A stretch of DNA of 64,000 bases from Candidatus Skiveiella danica (GCA_016721925.1 JADKHE010000004.1:197879-261878), one strand, 5' to 3'. Shown: positions 34,435 through 43,582, counted from the stretch's first letter. A program made the numbers and translations. The notes: a model not told the origin generated them from the sequence alone.

Positions 34435-35622
34435 ATGAAAACCATCCGTCTCAAAGAAGGCAAGGAACGCTCCCTGCTGCGCCGCCACCCCTGGATATTT
34501 GATTCGGCCGTCGCCCGCGGCGGGGCTGACGCCGGCGAAACGGTGCGCGTCGAGTCGCACGCCGGTGACTTCCTGGCCTGGGCGGCGTTCAGCCCCACTT
34601 CGCGGATCCGCGCCCGGGCCTGGAGCTTTGACGAACAGCAGCGCATTGACGCCGCGTTTCTGGGCACGCTCATCGAGCGCGCGGTGCGCACGCGCGAGCT
34701 GTTCGACATCCGCAGCGACGGCCTGCGCCTGATCCATGGTGAATCCGATGGCCTGCCCGGCCTGATCGTCGACCGTTATAGCGACACGCTGGTGGCGCAG
34801 TTCACCTCCTGCGGCGTCGAGCGCTGGAAGGGTGTGATCGCCGACGCCCTGCTGCGCACCACCGGGCTGAGCCGCTTGTACGAGCGCTCCGATGCCAGCG
34901 CGCGCACGCTGGAGGGCTTGCCGGAGGCCACCGGCTGGCTGCGCGGCGACGGCCCCACCGAGCTGGGCATCCGCGAACACGACTGGCGCCTGACGCTGGA
35001 CATCGCCACCGGCCACAAGACCGGCTTCTACCTGGACCAGCGCGACAGCCGGGCGCGCTTTGCTGCGCACGCTCGCCATCGGGGCTTTCAGCGCGTGCTC
35101 AACTGTTATTGCTACACCGGCGGCTTCACGGTGGCGGCGCTGGCCGGTGGGGCGGCCCACGTGACCTCCATCGACTCGTCGGCGCCGGCGCTGACGCGGG
35201 CGCGGGCCCATGTGGCGCTCAATGGTTTCGAGGCGGCGCGGGCCGATTTTCTGGACGCCGACGTCAACGCCTCGCTGCGTGCCTTCATCGAGGCGGGGCG
35301 CAGCTTCGACGCCATCGTGCTGGATCCGCCGAAATTCGCGCCTACTGCTGCCCACGCCGAACGGGCGGCACGCGCCTACAAGGACATCAACCGGCTGGCC
35401 TTCAAGCTGCTGGAGCCTGGCGGCGAACTGTTCACCTATTCCTGCTCCGGCGGCATCAGCGCCGACCTGTTTCACAAGATCGTCGCCTCGGCCGGCATCG
35501 ACGCCGGCGTGGAGGGTTGCATCAGCGAACGGCTGCAGGGTGCGCCCGACCACCCGATGACCGTCCATTTCCCCGAGGGCGAGTACCTGAAGGGCCTGGT
35601 GGTGGTCAAAAAGCCGCTTTGA
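34435..35622 (+). CDS. RlmI-like rRNA large subunit methyltransferase
   Basis: A 395-residue SAM-dependent methyltransferase. The N-terminal PUA domain (LKEGKERSLLRRHPWIFDSAV) is followed by an EEHEE linker domain and the Rossmann fold with VLNCYCYTGGFTVAALAGGA as the SAM loop. The catalytic region DAIVLDPPKFAP follows, then LFTYSCSGGISADLF with the second cysteine. E. coli RlmI makes m5C1962 in 23S rRNA; the target here is assumed by similarity. A dispersed repeat copy follows the stop. Confidence 0.9.
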   Translation: MKTIRLKEGKERSLLRRHPWIFDSAVARGGADAGETVRVESHAGDFLAWAAFSPTSRIRARAWSFDEQQRIDAAFLGTLIERAVRTRELFDIRSDGLRLIHGESDGLPGLIVDRYSDTLVAQFTSCGVERWKGVIADALLRTTGLSRLYERSDASARTLEGLPEATGWLRGDGPTELGIREHDWRLTLDIATGHKTGFYLDQRDSRARFAAHARHRGFQRVLNCYCYTGGFTVAALAGGAAHVTSIDSSAPALTRARAHVALNGFEAARADFLDADVNASLRAFIEAGRSFDAIVLDPPKFAPTAAHAERAARAYKDINRLAFKLLEPGGELFTYSCSGGISADLFHKIVASAGIDAGVEGCISERLQGAPDHPMTVHFPEGEYLKGLVVVKKPL

Positions 35623-35629
35623 AGCCGTT

Positions 35630-35692
35630 TTATGCAAAAAATGGCATCAACCCAGCGCAATTTGGTCATATCTTGCTACTTTAAACATAGCG
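35630..35692 (-). repeat. Dispersed repeat copy D, downstream of the rRNA methyltransferase
   Basis: On the minus strand it reads AAAGTAGCAAGAT, then ATGACCAAATTGCGCTGGGT, then TGATGCCATTTTTT, matching the family layout including the GCC five bases after the core and the AT-rich tail. It is intergenic. Confidence 0.78.
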
Positions 35693-35807
35693 TTTACGAG
35701 TGCCCGACTGGCGCTGTTCCCTGACGACGGGGTCCGGCAACCCGGTTCAAGGGCCGCTACACTCCCCCATCTTCGCGGCCATCCGGCCGAAATTGCAGGT
35801 TTCACCC

Positions 35808-36851
35808 ATGAGTCTCATTCCCGCCACCATCCTCACCGGCTTCCTCGGCTCGGGCAAGACCACGCTGCTCAAGCGGGTGCTGTCCGAAGCGCATGGGCAG
35901 AAGATCGCCGTGATCGAGAACGAGTTCGGCGAGGAGAACATCGACAACGACATCCTTGTCGCCGACACCAGCGAACAGATCATCCAGATGAGCAACGGCT
36001 GCATCTGCTGCACCATCCGCGAGGACCTGCGCGCCACCTTGCAGGATCTGGCCCAGAAGAAGCGCAAGGGCGAACTGGATTTCGAGCGCGTGGTGATCGA
36101 GACCACCGGCCTGGCCGACCCCGGCCCGGTGGCGCAGACCTTTTTCATGGACGACGAGATCGCCGAGAGCTACCTGCTCGACTCCATCCTGACGCTGGTG
36201 GACGCCAAGCACGCCAACCAGCAGCTCGATGACCGCCAGGAAGCCCGGCGCCAGGTCGGGTTCGCCGACCAGATCTTCATCAGCAAGGCCGATCTGGTGT
36301 CCCAGGAGGATCTGGAAGCGCTGCAACACCGCCTCAGACACATGAACCCGCGGGCGCCCCAGAAGGCGGTGCATTTCGGGGAGGTGGCGCTGACTGAGGT
36401 GTTCGACCTGCGCGGCTTCAACCTGAATGCCAAGCTCGACATTGACCCTGACTTCCTGACGGAAGACGATCACGCCCACCACGACCATGAACATGGCGAG
36501 AACTGTGACCATCCTTCTCACGGGCACGGCGCCGGGCATCACCACCACCATGACGACGATGTGAAGAGCTTTGTCTTTCGCAGCGACCGGGCCTTCGATC
36601 CGGCCCGCCTGGAAGACTTCCTCGGCGCCATCGTCAATATCTACGGGCCGCGGATGCTGCGCTACAAGGGTGTGCTGAACATGGCCGGAACGGATCGCAA
36701 GGTGATTTTCCAGGGCGTGCACCAGCTCATGGGCAGCGACCTGGGCCCGCGCTGGGGCGACGGCGAGAAAAAAGCCAGCAAAATGGTATTCATCGGCATC
36801 GACCTGCCCAAGGACATCCTGTTGCAGGGGCTTGAGCAGAGTCTGGTCTGA
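35808..36851 (+). CDS. CobW/COG0523 family GTPase (putative zinc chaperone)
   Basis: A 347-residue G3E GTPase. Walker A is GFLGSGKTTLL (residues 9-19), the metal-binding CxCC is GCICC, and the switch region is TTGLADPGPV. Then comes a histidine-rich loop (about 215-245, HAHHDHEHGENC and GAGHHHHHDDD) and the C-terminal CobW domain. The start at 35808 (MSLIPATILTGFLG) is standard. Relatives insert or deliver zinc or cobalt. It lies immediately upstream of a DksA that has no zinc ligands, a pairing common where zinc shortage is managed. Confidence 0.9.
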   Translation: MSLIPATILTGFLGSGKTTLLKRVLSEAHGQKIAVIENEFGEENIDNDILVADTSEQIIQMSNGCICCTIREDLRATLQDLAQKKRKGELDFERVVIETTGLADPGPVAQTFFMDDEIAESYLLDSILTLVDAKHANQQLDDRQEARRQVGFADQIFISKADLVSQEDLEALQHRLRHMNPRAPQKAVHFGEVALTEVFDLRGFNLNAKLDIDPDFLTEDDHAHHDHEHGENCDHPSHGHGAGHHHHHDDDVKSFVFRSDRAFDPARLEDFLGAIVNIYGPRMLRYKGVLNMAGTDRKVIFQGVHQLMGSDLGPRWGDGEKKASKMVFIGIDLPKDILLQGLEQSLV

Positions 36852-37103
36852 CCTGATTGTTTTGATTTGGAGCTGGGAGGCTCGATGTTTGTCTCGATTC
36901 TGCAACTGATGGGCCTGCCTTTCGGCAAGCCGATACAATCGCGCCCCGAACCGGACCAGGTGTCCGGCCCCACCGATAAGCCCTCTAACCGTGACAAGAA
37001 GGGTACCAACCGGCGCAATGAAGACCGTGTGTTGCCGGAACAGGGACTGCCAGCCGGTGCGCATCCGGAATCCGCGCAGGCCGGCGCATCGAGGAGACAG
37101 GAA

Positions 37104-38144
37104 TTGAAAGCACAAACCGCCAAGCCGGCAGCCCAGGCCAAGGCGTCCGCGCCAGCCGATACCAAGAAAAAAGGGGTTCAGCCTGCGGCCAAGCCTGCGG
37201 CCAAGCCTGCGGCCAAGCCTGCGGCCAAGCCTGCGGCCAAGCCTGCGGCCAAGCCTGCGGCCAAGCCTGCGGCCAAGCCTGCGGCCAAGCCTGCGGCCAA
37301 GACATCCGCCAAACCGGTCAGCCCGCCCGCCAAGACGGTGGCAAAACCCAAAGCGGTACCGCCGGCCGTTGAATCGACCGGTCGCAAGCCTTCGGCTGTC
37401 CCGAAACCGGTCAAAGCTCCTGCTGCGGCGCCCGGCAAGCCGGCGCCATCCGCGCCCAAGCCGGATCCCGCTTCCGAAATCAGAACCACACCTGCAACGT
37501 CGCCCCAGGCGGTGCCCAAGATGGCTGCAACGCCGCCGCCCGTGCCCGCCAAGGCGGGGCGCCCTTCGAGGCTGTCGCAGATCACCGTGCCGTCCATGGC
37601 CCAGTCCGTGGCCTCCACGGCTGCAAAAGCCAGTTACACCAATACCATGTCCTCTCCCGTACTGACCCCACCGACCTATATTCCCGCCAGGAAAGATCCC
37701 AAGCTCGCCAACAACTGGAAATCCAAGCCCGCCGAACAGTTGACTGATGCCGAAGTGCTCGCCATGCCGGACGAGGAGTACATGAACGACAAGCAGATGG
37801 CCTTCTTCCGCGGCAAGCTGCTGCAGCTCAAGCAAGGCATCCTCAGCAATGCCGGCGAAACCACCGAGCATCTCCGGGCCGACACCGTGATCGTCCCCGA
37901 TCCCGCTGATCGCGCCACGATCGAGGAAGAGCATGCCCTGGAGTTGCGCACCCGTGATCGGGAGCGCAAGCTGCTGAAGAAGATCGAGCAGTCGATCATC
38001 CGCATCGATGCCGGCGACTACGGGTATTGCGATGAGACGGGCGAGCCGATTGGCGTGGGGCGCCTGCTGGCGCGACCGACGGCAACCCTGTCGCTGGAAG
38101 CGCAGCAGCGCAGGGAACTCAAACAGAAGATGTTCGGGGACTGA
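37104..38144 (+). CDS. dksA: DksA, RNA polymerase-binding protein with long N-terminal extension
   Basis: About 346 residues if started at TTG 37104, which has GAGGAGACAGGAA directly upstream; ATG 36885 gives a longer but less DksA-like product. The first 200 residues are lysine/alanine/proline-rich, including ten PAAK repeats. The DksA part starts about at LTDAEVLAMPDEEYM. The coiled-coil tip holds DPADRATIEEEHALELRTRDRER, with the key Asp and Ala of DxxDxA. At the zinc finger, only YCDETGE keeps one cysteine; the other three positions are Thr, Ser and Ala, so it is the zinc-independent form. With ppGpp, DksA adjusts rRNA and amino acid promoters. Confidence 0.88.
   Translation: MKAQTAKPAAQAKASAPADTKKKGVQPAAKPAAKPAAKPAAKPAAKPAAKPAAKPAAKPAAKPAAKTSAKPVSPPAKTVAKPKAVPPAVESTGRKPSAVPKPVKAPAAAPGKPAPSAPKPDPASEIRTTPATSPQAVPKMAATPPPVPAKAGRPSRLSQITVPSMAQSVASTAAKASYTNTMSSPVLTPPTYIPARKDPKLANNWKSKPAEQLTDAEVLAMPDEEYMNDKQMAFFRGKLLQLKQGILSNAGETTEHLRADTVIVPDPADRATIEEEHALELRTRDRERKLLKKIEQSIIRIDAGDYGYCDETGEPIGVGRLLARPTATLSLEAQQRRELKQKMFGD
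37183..37302 (+). repeat. Ten tandem copies of a 12-bp unit inside dksA
   Basis: The unit CCTGCGGCCAAG occurs ten times without a single mismatch and encodes PAAK each time. Such perfect 12-bp arrays are prone to slippage, which would change length by four residues without breaking the frame. Confidence 0.95.
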
Positions 38145-38190
38145 GGAATACCCCAGCACGGCTCTTGCTGTACCGTGAGACACTAGCGTC

Positions 38191-39960
38191 ATGGCCAAAG
38201 ACGATCCGGGGGGATTGCTGTCGAAAGTCGTTCGATTCGTTCGCAATCCTGCGACGAATTGGTCCGATCTCGACGAGCCGGAGTCGGTGGGCGATAGCGG
38301 CAACAGTCGCCAGATGCTCAAGGAACTGGTCGAACGCAAGAAGCGCAACGATTTTGTGCGAAAGCGCGAATTCGAGATGCTGCGCAAGCTGCGGCGCCGC
38401 GAAATGGCCGGTTCCCAGGCTTCGGCGCCCCGACCGTCCTTTTTTCAGAGCAGCCTGCCGTCCAAACCGGACGAGCGCGCGCAGACGCTGAAGAAGATCG
38501 ACGAAATCGAAGCGCAGATGTCGATGCAGTGGTGGAAGACCAAGCACCGCGATACCTCGATCAACAGCAGCATGTTCCCCACGTCGGGCCCGTCGCAATC
38601 GGCCCCGCCGGCTGCGCCGCTGCGCCCGCTGCTGGAGCCCATGCCTTCTCTTGACGGGCAGCAGGTTCCCGCTGCGCCGCCGGCGCCGAAAGGAGCCGGA
38701 CCGGTCGCTGCCGGCAGCGCTGCCAAGCCCCCTGCGCCGGCACCCAAGCCGCCTGTGGCCGCCGCCAGCACGCCCGCGCCGGGCAACGCCCTGCGGTTCG
38801 AGACGACCGGCAGCGGATTTTCCAATTCCAAGTCCGCCGCCATCGAGGTGGGGGAGAACGCGCACGATCCGGAACTGGACGAGGCCGCCATCCGGTTTGC
38901 CAATGGCGACGATCAGGGCGCCGAGGCCGGCCTGCTTGACCGTCTGGGCAATGGAGACGACCCGTCGACCAGCGTCGAGAAGTGGTTGACTCTGTTCGAC
39001 CTGTACCGGGCCACCGGGCAGCAGGAACGCTTCGATATTGCGGCCATCGATTTCGCCAACCAGTTCCAGCGCTCGGCGCCGCAATGGTTTTCCATGCCCT
39101 TCATGGTCAGCGAACTGGCTGCGGCGCAACCGGCGCCAATCCAGATGCTGGCGGCGCACTGGTCCTGTCCGCCATTGTTGAACGCGAAGTCCGTCGGCGT
39201 CCTGGCGGATGTGATCGGGCGCACCCTGCCGCCGTGGCGGCTGGACTGGACCCGGCTGACCACGATCGAGCCGACCGCGCTGACCGGGCTGACCCGCTTG
39301 TTCCAGGCCTGGGCGCAGCAGCCGGTTGAGTTGCGGCTCACCGCGGGGGATCATCTTGACCAGGTCCTGGCAGCGTGTACGCCATCGGGCGATCGTTCGG
39401 TTGCCGCTGACTGGTGGCATGCGCGCATGGCGCTGCTGCGGGTCCTGCGCCGGATGGACGAGTTCGAGATGGCCGCGCTGAACTACTGTGTCACCTATGA
39501 GGTGTCACCCCCATCCTGGGAAGACCCCCGATGCATTTGCCGGATTGTCAGTGGGGCCGGCCAGGATCAGGATGCGGGTGCTTCCACCATCATCAGTTCC
39601 CTTGACAGCGTGGGCGCTGAGGCTGGCGACAAAGGATCGAACGACTTCCGGATGACCACCTTCGATTCCGTGATGTTGCCGCCGGTGACGGTGGAGTTGT
39701 CCGGCTCCATTGCCGGCGATGTCTCGGCGACACTCGAGCGCCTGGACCGAAAATTCCAAGGCGCGGACGTTCTTTCCATCTCCTGCGCCAAGCTCGTTCG
39801 GGTCGATTTTGCGGCTGCGGGGACCTTGCTGAACTGGGTTTCGTCCCATTGTGCCCAAGGGCGGCAGGTCCAGTTCATTGACGTCCACCGGCTCATCGGC
39901 GCTTTCTTCAACGTCATCGGCATCAGCGAGCTGGCGCGAATCTCAGTGCGCACGGATTGA
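38191..39960 (+). CDS. STAS-domain protein with charged N-terminus
   Basis: A 589-residue soluble protein. Residues 1-110 are basic and helical (MLKELVERKKRNDFVRKREFEMLRKLRRREM), 120-200 are proline/alanine-rich and probably disordered, 220-430 form a helical domain of unknown family, and the last 100 residues are a STAS domain (TVELSGSIAGDVSATLERLD, then LSISCAKLVRVDFAAAGTLLNWVSSHCAQG). STAS domains bind nucleotides or partner proteins, as in anti-sigma antagonists. I do not recognise a specific function. It sits between dksA and hslV. Confidence 0.8.
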   Translation: MAKDDPGGLLSKVVRFVRNPATNWSDLDEPESVGDSGNSRQMLKELVERKKRNDFVRKREFEMLRKLRRREMAGSQASAPRPSFFQSSLPSKPDERAQTLKKIDEIEAQMSMQWWKTKHRDTSINSSMFPTSGPSQSAPPAAPLRPLLEPMPSLDGQQVPAAPPAPKGAGPVAAGSAAKPPAPAPKPPVAAASTPAPGNALRFETTGSGFSNSKSAAIEVGENAHDPELDEAAIRFANGDDQGAEAGLLDRLGNGDDPSTSVEKWLTLFDLYRATGQQERFDIAAIDFANQFQRSAPQWFSMPFMVSELAAAQPAPIQMLAAHWSCPPLLNAKSVGVLADVIGRTLPPWRLDWTRLTTIEPTALTGLTRLFQAWAQQPVELRLTAGDHLDQVLAACTPSGDRSVAADWWHARMALLRVLRRMDEFEMAALNYCVTYEVSPPSWEDPRCICRIVSGAGQDQDAGASTIISSLDSVGAEAGDKGSNDFRMTTFDSVMLPPVTVELSGSIAGDVSATLERLDRKFQGADVLSISCAKLVRVDFAAAGTLLNWVSSHCAQGRQVQFIDVHRLIGAFFNVIGISELARISVRTD

Positions 39961-40047
39961 GGGCCTTCAAAGCCCTTACCATCGGCATGAGCGGCGCATT
40001 GGCGCCGGATAGATATCCTTCAAGTCCCCATTCCTGCACCGATTCTC

Positions 40048-40596
40048 ATGGAAGCATTTCACGGAACGACCATCCTCAGCGTGCGCCGTATGACGGCGCA
40101 AGGCATTCAGGTAGCGATCGGTGGCGACGGGCAGGTCACTTTGGGCAACATTGTCGTCAAGGGCTCTGCGCGCAAGGTTCGAAAGCTGCATCATGGCAAG
40201 GTGCTGGCGGGATTTGCCGGTGCAACAGCCGACGCGTTCACACTGTTCGAGCGCTTCGAAGCGAAGCTGGACAAGCACCAGGGTCATCTGGTGCGGGCCG
40301 CGATCGAGTTGACGCGGGACTGGCGTACCGATCGCGTCCTGCGTCGCCTGGAGGCCATGCTGGCCGTGGCGGACCGCGAAGCCTCGCTGATCATCACCGG
40401 CAACGGCGACGTCCTGGAGCCGGAGCATGGCATCGTGGCCATCGGTTCAGGTGGCGCTTTTGCGCAGTCCGCGGCGCGCGCGCTGCTGGACCATACGGAC
40501 ATGCCAGCGCGCGACATCGTGAAGCGGTCGCTGGAGATCGCCGGCGAACTGTGCATCTACACCAACATGCAGCACACCATCGAGACGCTGGACTGA
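40048..40596 (+). CDS. hslV: ATP-dependent protease subunit HslV
   Basis: A 182-residue proteasome-like peptidase. It begins MEAFHGTTILSVRR; the catalytic threonine is the first of the TT pair after short N-terminal processing. IGGDGQVTLGN and GFAGATADAFTLFERFEAKLDKHQG are conserved. It forms a double hexamer capped by HslU. The hslU start is 20 bases downstream, so the pair is one transcript. Confidence 0.96.
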   Translation: MEAFHGTTILSVRRMTAQGIQVAIGGDGQVTLGNIVVKGSARKVRKLHHGKVLAGFAGATADAFTLFERFEAKLDKHQGHLVRAAIELTRDWRTDRVLRRLEAMLAVADREASLIITGNGDVLEPEHGIVAIGSGGAFAQSAARALLDHTDMPARDIVKRSLEIAGELCIYTNMQHTIETLD

Positions 40597-40615
40597 ACCC
40601 CAAGCGCGCCTGAAC

Positions 40616-41965
40616 ATGTCATCCATGACCCCGCAGGAGATCGTCTCCGAACTCGACCGCCATATCGTCGGGCAGTCCGAAGCGAAGCGTGCCGTGGCCA
40701 TCGCGATGCGCAACCGCTGGCGGCGCCAGCAGGTCGACGAAAAGCTGCGCGTAGAGATCACGCCCAAGAACATCCTGATGATCGGCCCGACGGGGGTGGG
40801 CAAGACCGAGATTGCGCGGCGCCTGGCACGACTGGCGGATGCGCCGTTCATCAAGGTCGAGGCCACCAAGTTCACCGAAGTGGGCTATGTCGGCAAGGAT
40901 GTCGACTCGATCATCCGGGACCTGGCGGAGGTCGCCGTCAAGCAAACCCGCGAAGCCGAAATGCAGCGGATGCGCGCGCGTGCCGAAGACGCCGCCGAAG
41001 AGCGCCTGCTCGATGTGCTGCTTCCTCCGCCGCGTATGGCGTCGACCGGCGATTCCGGGGCTGCATCCTTTTCCGTTTCATCGCCCGAGAGCGCGGCCCG
41101 GCAAGCCTTTCGCAAGAAACTGCGCGAGGGGCAACTCGACGACAAGGAGATCGAAATCGATCTGGCCGAGGCGCGGCCGTCGCTCGAAATCATGGGGCCG
41201 GCGGGCATGGAAGAGATGGCCGAGCAGTTGCGCGGGCTTTTCAGCCAGGCCGGTCAGCCCAAGCGGAGCAAGCGTCGGCTCAGGATTGCCGAGGCCATGA
41301 AGCTGCTGACGGATGAGGAGGCGGGCAAGCTGCTCAATGAGGACGAGATCCGCAGCCGAGCCCTCCACAACGCCGAGCAGAACGGCATCGTCTTCATTGA
41401 CGAGATTGACAAGGTCACCTCGCGCAGCGACGGCAGCTCGGCCGAAGTCTCGCGACAGGGCGTCCAGCGCGACCTCCTGCCGCTGGTGGAAGGCACGACG
41501 GTGACCACCAAGTACGGCATGATCCGCACCGATCACATTCTCTTCGTGGCCTCCGGCGCATTCCATCTCAGCAAGCCCAGCGATCTGATTCCCGAATTGC
41601 AGGGCCGTTTCCCGATCCGGGTCGAGTTGCAATCGCTTTCCGTCCAGGATTTCGAGGCCATCCTCACCCAGACGCATGCCTCTCTGGTGCGGCAGTACCA
41701 GGCGTTGCTGGCCACCGAGCGCGTCACGTTGGAGTTCACACCGCAGGGCATCACCCGGCTGGCGTCGATTGCGTTCGAGGTGAACGAGCGCACGGAAAAC
41801 ATCGGCGCCCGCCGTTTGTCCACGGTGATGGAGCGCCTGCTCGACGACGTCAGCTTCGACGCCGCGCGCCATGAGGGGCAGACCGTTCGCATTGACGACG
41901 CATACGTCAATGCCCGTCTCGCAGCCCTGAGCCAGGATGAGGACCTTTCGCGGTTCATCCTCTGA
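40616..41965 (+). CDS. hslU: HslU, ATPase subunit of the HslVU protease
   Basis: A 449-residue AAA+ unfoldase. It starts MSSMTPQEIVSELDRHIVGQ, with Walker A GPTGVGKTEIA (about residues 60-70), the pore motif TEVGYVGKDVDS, the variable I domain (about 110-240), Walker B GIVFIDEIDKV, and sensor 2 region NIGARRL. It ends LSRFIL, the C-terminal tail that docks in HslV. It unfolds substrates such as heat-shock and division regulators. Confidence 0.96.
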   Translation: MSSMTPQEIVSELDRHIVGQSEAKRAVAIAMRNRWRRQQVDEKLRVEITPKNILMIGPTGVGKTEIARRLARLADAPFIKVEATKFTEVGYVGKDVDSIIRDLAEVAVKQTREAEMQRMRARAEDAAEERLLDVLLPPPRMASTGDSGAASFSVSSPESAARQAFRKKLREGQLDDKEIEIDLAEARPSLEIMGPAGMEEMAEQLRGLFSQAGQPKRSKRRLRIAEAMKLLTDEEAGKLLNEDEIRSRALHNAEQNGIVFIDEIDKVTSRSDGSSAEVSRQGVQRDLLPLVEGTTVTTKYGMIRTDHILFVASGAFHLSKPSDLIPELQGRFPIRVELQSLSVQDFEAILTQTHASLVRQYQALLATERVTLEFTPQGITRLASIAFEVNERTENIGARRLSTVMERLLDDVSFDAARHEGQTVRIDDAYVNARLAALSQDEDLSRFIL

Positions 41966-42157
41966 ATGTCCGGGCTGCCTGCCGGCGCCTTGGAACCGTA
42001 TGGGACCAGTATTGAAGTGTCACTTTCACTGCTTGTGCTAAGTGCTTGCTTCTGAACGGTTTTTCGATGCCGTTGGGTGCGAAATACTTGCTAAGTCCTT
42101 GATTTCATTGCAAAAAATTGTTGTGGTTCCTTTTCCATGGTGAATATTTCCTGATAC
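41966..42157. other. Upstream region of the dcw cluster
   Basis: The interval between hslU and the MraZ-type operator is AT-rich from about 42060 on and probably carries the dcw promoter. A possible -10 (TACAGT at 42155-42160) touches the first operator repeat, but no convincing -35 is found at the right distance. Nothing coding is seen here. Confidence 0.4.
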
Positions 42158-42192
42158 AGTGCAAAAAAGTGCAATTAAGTGGTGAAAAGTGC
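42158..42192 (+). promoter_or_regulatory. Putative MraZ operator: four AGTG repeats with 10-bp period
   Basis: AGTGC, AGTGC, AGTGG and AGTGC begin at 42158, 42168, 42178 and 42188, an exact 10-bp period, 41 bases before the mraZ start. MraZ is known to bind several short G-rich direct repeats with one-turn spacing upstream of its own gene and so represses the dcw operon. The sequence differs from the enteric TGGG form, so the assignment rests on spacing and position. More AGTG copies occur around 42016 and 42041 without regular spacing. Confidence 0.75.
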
Positions 42193-42232
42193 CTTCGCCA
42201 TTGCATTGCCAGTCAGGAAAAGGGTACACACG

Positions 42233-42661
42233 GTGTTTCAAGGGGCGTCATCGCTGAGTCTGGATGCAAAAGGTCGGCTTTCCGTGCCGACAAGGCATCG
42301 GGACGTGCTGAGCGCGACCGCTAGCGGCCAGCTGACGATCACCAAGCATCCGCATGGTTGTCTGATGCTGTTCCCGCGCCCCGAATGGGAGAAATTCCGG
42401 GAGCGCATTGCTGCACTGCCCATGCAGGCCCAATGGTGGAAGCGGATCTTTCTTGGCAACGCCATGGATGTGGAGCTCGATGCAACCGGCCGGGTGCTGA
42501 TATCGCCCGAGCTGCGCCAGGCGGCTGGCATCTCGCGCGACACCATGCTATTGGGCATGGGCAATCACTTCGAGCTCTGGGACAAGGCGACCTACGATGA
42601 GCAGGAAGCTCGGGCGATGCAGGGTGAAATGCCCGACGTCTTCAAGGATTTCTCGTTCTGA
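42233..42661 (+). CDS. mraZ: Transcriptional regulator MraZ
   Basis: A 142-residue protein. GTG 42233 is chosen because it gives the exact family length and N-terminus (FQGASSLSLDAKGRLSVPTRHRD), with AGGAAAAGGG upstream; in-frame ATG-like starts further up lie in operator DNA. It has two AbrB-like SpoVT folds, the second with AMDVELDATGRVLISPELR. It is the first gene and self-repressor of the dcw cluster, binding the repeats just upstream. rsmH starts 9 bases after its stop. Confidence 0.95.
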   Translation: MFQGASSLSLDAKGRLSVPTRHRDVLSATASGQLTITKHPHGCLMLFPRPEWEKFRERIAALPMQAQWWKRIFLGNAMDVELDATGRVLISPELRQAAGISRDTMLLGMGNHFELWDKATYDEQEARAMQGEMPDVFKDFSF

Positions 42662-42670
42662 AGGCCCGCG

Positions 42671-43582
42671 GTGCAGACTTCATGGCAACACACCACGGTT
42701 TTGCTGGACGAGGCGGTCGATGCACTGGTCACCGATCCGGACGCCACCTACATCGACGCCACATTCGGGCGTGGCGGCCATTCCCGCTTGATTCTTTCCA
42801 GGCTGTCGCCTGATGGACGGCTCGTGGCGTTTGACAAGGATCCTGTAGCGGTTGCCGAATCGGCAAAGGTCGGCGACGCCCGGTTTTCGATCCGGCACCA
42901 GGGTTTCCGGCATCTCGGCGATCTGCCCCCGGCCAGCGCGGCCGGGGTGCTGATGGATCTGGGTGTGAGTTCTCCGCAGATCGACAACCCCGAAAGGGGT
43001 TTTTCTTTTCGTTTCGACGGCCCGCTGGACATGCGCATGGACACCACGCGCGGCGAGAGCGTGGCCGAGTGGCTGGCAACAGCCGAGGTTCAACAGATCG
43101 CAGAGGTGATACGTGACTATGGCGAAGAACGGTTTGCTCTTCCCGTTGCAAAGGCGATTGTTGCTCGCCGACAGGAACGGGGCCCGGTTTCAACCACCAC
43201 CGAGCTGGCCGGGCTCGTGGCTGGCGCGGTCAAAACCCGCGAGCCGGGCCAGAACCCTGCAACGCGCACATTTCAGGCTCTTCGGATTTTCATCAACGCC
43301 GAGCTTGAAGAGCTGCAACAGGCGCTAGAGGCCAGTCTTCATGTCCTGCGTCCCGGCGGCCGCCTTGTGGTGATCAGTTTCCACTCACTCGAAGACCGTA
43401 TCGTGAAGCAGTTCATCGCCACGCATTCACGCGATGAGTTCGATCGCCGCGCGCCGTTTGCGCCGCCGAAAGCCATGAAGCTCAAGGCACTTGGGCGGGT
43501 GCGTCCCGGCCAGGACGAGGTGGCCGCCAACGCCCGCGCGCGCAGCGCCATCATGCGCGTGGCCGAAAGGACGGCCGCATGA
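42671..43582 (+). CDS. rsmH: 16S rRNA (cytosine1402-N4)-methyltransferase RsmH
   Basis: A 303-residue enzyme also called MraW. HTTVLLDEAVDAL is the N-terminal family motif, ATFGRGGHSRLIL the SAM loop, LMDLGVSSPQIDNPERGFSF the central motif, and VISFHSLEDRIVKQF the late motif. It methylates C1402 of 16S rRNA at N4. GTG 42671 begins the frame. The last bases overlap ftsL by 4. Confidence 0.96.
   Translation: MQTSWQHTTVLLDEAVDALVTDPDATYIDATFGRGGHSRLILSRLSPDGRLVAFDKDPVAVAESAKVGDARFSIRHQGFRHLGDLPPASAAGVLMDLGVSSPQIDNPERGFSFRFDGPLDMRMDTTRGESVAEWLATAEVQQIAEVIRDYGEERFALPVAKAIVARRQERGPVSTTTELAGLVAGAVKTREPGQNPATRTFQALRIFINAELEELQQALEASLHVLRPGGRLVVISFHSLEDRIVKQFIATHSRDEFDRRAPFAPPKAMKLKALGRVRPGQDEVAANARARSAIMRVAERTAA

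Noticed and set aside
37183..37302. CRISPR-like array
   Set aside because: The units are contiguous 12-mers without spacers and encode PAAK repeats in frame.
35802..38387. Long minus-strand open frame opposite the CobW and dksA genes
   Set aside because: The His-, Gly- and Arg-rich translation is the shadow of the real genes, and its repeats mirror the 12-bp array.
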